Source of the DNA: an uncultured Sulfitobacter sp.
GTDB taxonomy: Bacteria > Pseudomonadota > Alphaproteobacteria > Rhodobacterales > Rhodobacteraceae
Reading direction: 5' to 3'
Length of the DNA: 57,840 nt
NCBI GenBank assembly: GCA_938003685.1
Contig: CALKXT010000157.1
Location: 1 to 57,840, forward strand
The position numbers were made by a program, and so were the translations under genes. The notes under the pieces were generated by a model that was given only the letters and a program-made list of their open reading frames with translations, was not told where the DNA came from and ran no database searches. This document shows positions 55,028-57,840 of this stretch, piece by piece (the stretch's first letter is position 1; each line of letters starts with the position of its first letter).

Positions 55028-56115
55028 GACCAGGCCATACACCGGAGAGACCTATGACAATATCCACCCCTGGTTCCGTACGCTTTGATGGCGTCGTTAA
55101 GAAATTTGGTGCAGTTACCGCGCTCAAAAGTCTAGACCTGATCATTGATCCGGGAAAGCTTGTGACGCTGCTGGGTCCAAGCGGATGCGGGAAAACCACT
55201 ACATTGCGCCTGATTGCAGGGCTGGAAATGGCAAGTGCGGGCCGTATTCACATTGGAGGCGAGGACGTGACCCATTTGACCGCAACCTATCGCAAGGTGT
55301 CGATGGTATTTCAATCCTACGCGCTGTTTCCGCATATGAGCGTGCGCCAAAATGTGGCCTATGGCATGACCGTTAAATCGATGCCAAAGGTTGAGGCTGC
55401 GCAAAAGGCCGAGCATGGGTTGGAACTGGTTGGCCTGTCTGGGTTCGGAGATCGGTTGCCCAGCGAACTTTCTGGGGGCCAACAACAACGGGTTGCCGTC
55501 GCGCGGGCAATCGTGTTGGAACCCGAAGTGCTATTGCTGGACGAGCCTCTTTCAAATCTTGATGCTAAGCTGCGCCGCCATGTGAGAGAGGAAATTCGCC
55601 AAATTCAGCAGCGCCTTGGCCTGACAGCGGTCTACGTCACCCATGACCAAGAAGAAGCCATGGCAGTATCAGATCGGATCATTGTGATGAAAAACGCGGA
55701 GATTGCGCAAGAGGGCACGCCAAAAGACCTGTATGAAGCCCCAAACTCTGCTTTCATCGCTGACTTTATTGGGGACGCCAATCTGGCCGACTGTGAAATC
55801 ACAGAATTGGAAAATGGAACAGCGCACGTTCAGATGGATGATGTGGCCTATCAAATACGCAATGGCGGTTTGGGAAAAGGCCCTGCAAAAATGGTCTTGC
55901 GCCCGCATAATTTAGGCCTCGCCAAGGCAGATCAGCCCGGCATTAAAGGCGAAGTCAGCTATGCGGCATACCTAGGTAAGGAAATTCAATATACCGTCGA
56001 AAGCCCCATTGGATCGCTCTTTGTCATCAGCGGCGTTAACGATGACCCTTTCAAGCAAGGTGACAGTGTTGCGGTTCAATTCGACACGGCACTCGCCCGT
56101 CTTGTAGCTGTCTGA
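55024..56115 (+). CDS. AfuC-like ABC transporter ATP-binding protein
   Basis: 363 residues. The ABC domain is complete: GPSGCGKTT, QSYALFPHMSVRQNVAYG, LSGGQQQR and VLLLDEPLSNLD, with ATP switch His in THDQEEA. A TOBE domain covers residues about 245-360 (LRPHNLGLAK, GEVSYAAYLGKEIQYTV). The start is ATG at 55054 or the upstream GTG-type frame opening at 55024; GGAGAGACC precedes ATG 55054 (MTISTPGSVRFDGVVKKFG), so the shorter form of 353 residues is the likelier product. It powers the fused permease. Confidence 0.85.
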   Translation: MRPGHTPERPMTISTPGSVRFDGVVKKFGAVTALKSLDLIIDPGKLVTLLGPSGCGKTTTLRLIAGLEMASAGRIHIGGEDVTHLTATYRKVSMVFQSYALFPHMSVRQNVAYGMTVKSMPKVEAAQKAEHGLELVGLSGFGDRLPSELSGGQQQRVAVARAIVLEPEVLLLDEPLSNLDAKLRRHVREEIRQIQQRLGLTAVYVTHDQEEAMAVSDRIIVMKNAEIAQEGTPKDLYEAPNSAFIADFIGDANLADCEITELENGTAHVQMDDVAYQIRNGGLGKGPAKMVLRPHNLGLAKADQPGIKGEVSYAAYLGKEIQYTVESPIGSLFVISGVNDDPFKQGDSVAVQFDTALARLVAV

Positions 56116-56135
56116 AGTCGAGCGGCATACCTGTA

Positions 56136-56771
56136 ATGGACAGCATACTACATTCTGGCGGCGCACGACATTTTGTTGCACCAAGTGATTGGTTTCGCGA
56201 GATTACCACACGTGGATACCGTGCTGTTATTTTTGACTGTGACGGTACATTGGTCGAAAGTAGCGCGACGCACTTTCAATCTTTTCAGGCAGCCTTAAGA
56301 AAACAAGGCTATGAAATGAAGCGCGATTGGTACGCAAGCCGAACCGGTTTCGACCGTCAGTCTATCCTAAAGGCATTTGCGAAAGAACACGCGGTAAAGT
56401 TAGATACCGCGCTGGCAACCAAGCAGAGCATACAAGAATTCATCAATTTAAGCGCTTCAGTGACGGCAATTTTTGAAACATCCGAATTGGTAAAAAGATT
56501 AAGCCCTGATTATCCAATCGCAGTGGGAACCAATGCGGAAGCCGACATTGCAAATGCATCGTTATGCGCCGCTGGCCTAGACATCTACATCAAAGACATA
56601 GTCTCAATTTCTGACAACCTTCCGGCCAAACCTGCGCCAGATATCTTTTTAAAAGCCTCAAGATTGCTTGGTTTCTTGCCGCAAGAAACAATTGTGTTTG
56701 AAGACTCTGATGAGGGGGTCCAAGCGGCTACCAAAGCTGGGCATGACGTTTTCCAAATCATCCATGGTTGA
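56136..56771 (+). CDS. HAD family hydrolase, beta-phosphoglucomutase-like
   Basis: 211 residues. The four HAD motifs are visible: nucleophile FDCDGTLVES at about 34-43, TNA in VGTNAEADI, Lys in AKPAPDIFLKAS and Asp pair in VFEDSDEGVQAA. The cap is the small helical type of sugar-phosphate phosphatases. It lies 20 bp after the ATPase gene with no good ribosome site, so translation may be coupled. With the importer it may remove phosphate from the imported compound; the substrate is unknown. Confidence 0.83.
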   Translation: MDSILHSGGARHFVAPSDWFREITTRGYRAVIFDCDGTLVESSATHFQSFQAALRKQGYEMKRDWYASRTGFDRQSILKAFAKEHAVKLDTALATKQSIQEFINLSASVTAIFETSELVKRLSPDYPIAVGTNAEADIANASLCAAGLDIYIKDIVSISDNLPAKPAPDIFLKASRLLGFLPQETIVFEDSDEGVQAATKAGHDVFQIIHG

Positions 56772-56992
56772 CGTTGACCGGGATACGGAAGGGAAACTGC
56801 TTAGCGGCTTTTGTTGAAAAATCATCCTGAAATGGGGGGCGGTGATTAGCTTCAATTTTATATTGAACGGCGCGTTGATCTGAACGGCATCCGCACCCAT
56901 CTGGCCACTTTTGTGAGAGCGCCCTTGCGATCACATTGAATAGAAGGATAGACGCACAGAGCATCCATATTTTCTCAGTTTCAGGACAGATC

Positions 56993-57541
56993 ATGGCGCA
57001 AAAAGCCATTATTTATAAAGTTGAACTTTCCATTTCTGACATGGACCGTCACTATTATGAGACCCATAAACTGACCGTTGCCAAACATCCTTCTGAGACG
57101 GATGAACGATTAATGGTGCGCCTTCTGGCTTTTGCACTAAATGCCAATGAGCAATTGGAATTGACGAAGGGCCTCTCAACAGATGATGAGCCAGACATTT
57201 GGCAAAAAAGCCTGAGTAATGAACTGGAGTTGTGGGTTGCGTTGGGGCTTCCCAGCGAGAAGGTAGTGCGCCAATCATGCGGTAAAGCCAACAAGGTAAT
57301 TGTCTATTGTTATGGCGGCAGAACGGCTGAAATGTGGTGGGAAAAGATCAAAAACAGCACCACCCGTTTTGACAATCTTCAGGTCTTATGCCTTTCAGAA
57401 AAGGACACCCTTGATCTGGAGAAACTGGCAAGTCGCTCGATGAAGTTGCAGGTCAATATTCAAGACGGCGAAGTGATGGTCAGTGTTGAGGATAACATCG
57501 TCTACGTTACCCCCGTCAAATGGAAAGATGCAAAGCAGTGA
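56993..57541 (+). CDS. yaeQ: YaeQ family protein
   Basis: 182 residues from ATG 56993, six bases after AGGACA; an upstream frame opening at 56936 adds 19 unlikely residues. It begins MAQKAIIYKVELSISDMDRH and keeps the family stretches HPSETDERLMVRLLAFALNA, GLPSEKVVRQSCGKANKV and VYCYG. YaeQ has a PD-(D/E)xK nuclease-like fold, but no reaction is established. The 221 bp before it hold no gene that I can support. Confidence 0.9.
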   Translation: MAQKAIIYKVELSISDMDRHYYETHKLTVAKHPSETDERLMVRLLAFALNANEQLELTKGLSTDDEPDIWQKSLSNELELWVALGLPSEKVVRQSCGKANKVIVYCYGGRTAEMWWEKIKNSTTRFDNLQVLCLSEKDTLDLEKLASRSMKLQVNIQDGEVMVSVEDNIVYVTPVKWKDAKQ

Positions 57542-57757
57542 TCGTCGACCAACTCACTGCGTTTAAAACTACAGGATGTAGGATGTAACCTAGTTGACTG
57601 ATGTGCTCTTAGTTAACGAATTTTAGGTCCTCTGTGAGGCTTATCTTAATCAGACGTTTGCTATTATTGAAGGGATCAAGCGTAAGGCCCCCAGCAATAA
57701 GATGCCGTTAAAAACCAGATTCTAAGCTCTAAGTTCAACAGATAAAGCCGCTTGCAT

Positions 57758-57840
57758 CTAGATTGCTGAAGTGACCTCAAGGGTTGTGACGGTTACTTGG
57801 TCGTTGCCCTGCGTACGCCATATGATGGCGACATTGCCAT
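57758..57840 (-). CDS. C-terminal end of an unknown protein, 5' part outside window
   Basis: A minus-strand frame enters at the right edge and reads GNVAIIWRTQGNDQVTVTTL followed by EVTSAI and TAG at 57758-57760. Regular codon use and a hydrophobic/polar beta-strand pattern suggest a real C-terminus. The family cannot be told from 26 residues. The 216 bp between it and yaeQ hold a short plus-strand frame (57630-57725) that looks protein-like but has no support. Confidence 0.4.
   Translation of the reverse strand, partial: GNVAIIWRTQGNDQVTVTTLEVTSAI

Noticed and set aside
56772-56992. Minus-strand frame before yaeQ resembling a transposase fragment
   Set aside because: The frame (extending to 57009) overlaps the yaeQ start, has no conserved motif and no terminal repeats are visible; I cannot support an insertion sequence.
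57630-57725. Short plus-strand frame ending IIEGIKRKAPSNKMPLKTRF
   Set aside because: It has a protein-like look but only about 32 codons, no start codon with a ribosome site, and no recognisable family.

Overview
The window looks like chromosome of a marine Roseobacter-group alphaproteobacterium (Rhodobacterales). The evidence is the gene content: FnrL with a cbb3 oxidase (ccoNOQP and ccoGHIS), the hps/comDE route for the algal sulfonate DHPS, a choXWV choline transporter, tungstate and xylose transporters, and a DUF3095/ABC-CNB/DUF3307 locus. Base composition is even and I see no insertion sequence, prophage, CRISPR array, tRNA or rRNA. Two genes are cut by the window edges: a TauD-type dioxygenase at the left and the C-terminus of an unknown protein at the right.

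Layout. 1-705: partial TauD/TfdA dioxygenase. 943-3151: tupBCA tungstate importer. 3221-7283: secreted di-heme peroxidase facing a secreted FG-GAP/UnbV protein, which is co-transcribed with a ROK regulator (XylR). 7486-13435: xylFHGBA, D-xylose uptake and entry into the pentose phosphate pathway. 13449-14285: nitroreductase. 14456-19179: an uncharacterised module made of a DUF3095 cyclase-like protein, a 1031-residue ABC-exporter-like membrane protein with a degenerate ATPase domain and a C-terminal cyclic-nucleotide-binding domain, and a DUF3307 membrane protein. 19256-26974: iron alcohol dehydrogenase, LacI regulator with a perfect operator, then hpsNOP-comDE and an FMN hydroxyacid oxidase, predicted to take dihydroxypropanesulfonate through sulfolactate and sulfopyruvate to sulfoacetaldehyde.

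26971-41311 is a microaerobic respiration locus. It holds ccoGHIS and ccoNOQP, each with its own FnrL box, a universal stress protein, and fnrL itself. The two cco operons are separated by an unrelated block (RTX protein, AraC regulator, VOC protein, panC-panB). 41413-47919 pairs a ferredoxin-tailed membrane cytochrome and an MscS channel with the choline importer, suggesting osmotic adaptation. 48288-56771 is a two-component system divergent from an AfuABC-like importer and a HAD phosphatase, a plausible sense-import-dephosphorylate unit for phosphorylated organic compounds. 56993-57541 is YaeQ.

The most interesting candidate for an undescribed system is 14456-19179. A protein with the two metal-binding aspartates of class III nucleotide cyclases sits tail-to-tail (4-bp overlap) with a membrane protein carrying an intact-looking cyclic-nucleotide pocket but an ABC domain that has lost its Walker A lysine, signature motif and catalytic glutamate. 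A small His/Asp-rich membrane protein is transcribed divergently from it. A second recurring theme is a stem-loop between the binding-protein gene and the permease gene in three separate ABC operons.
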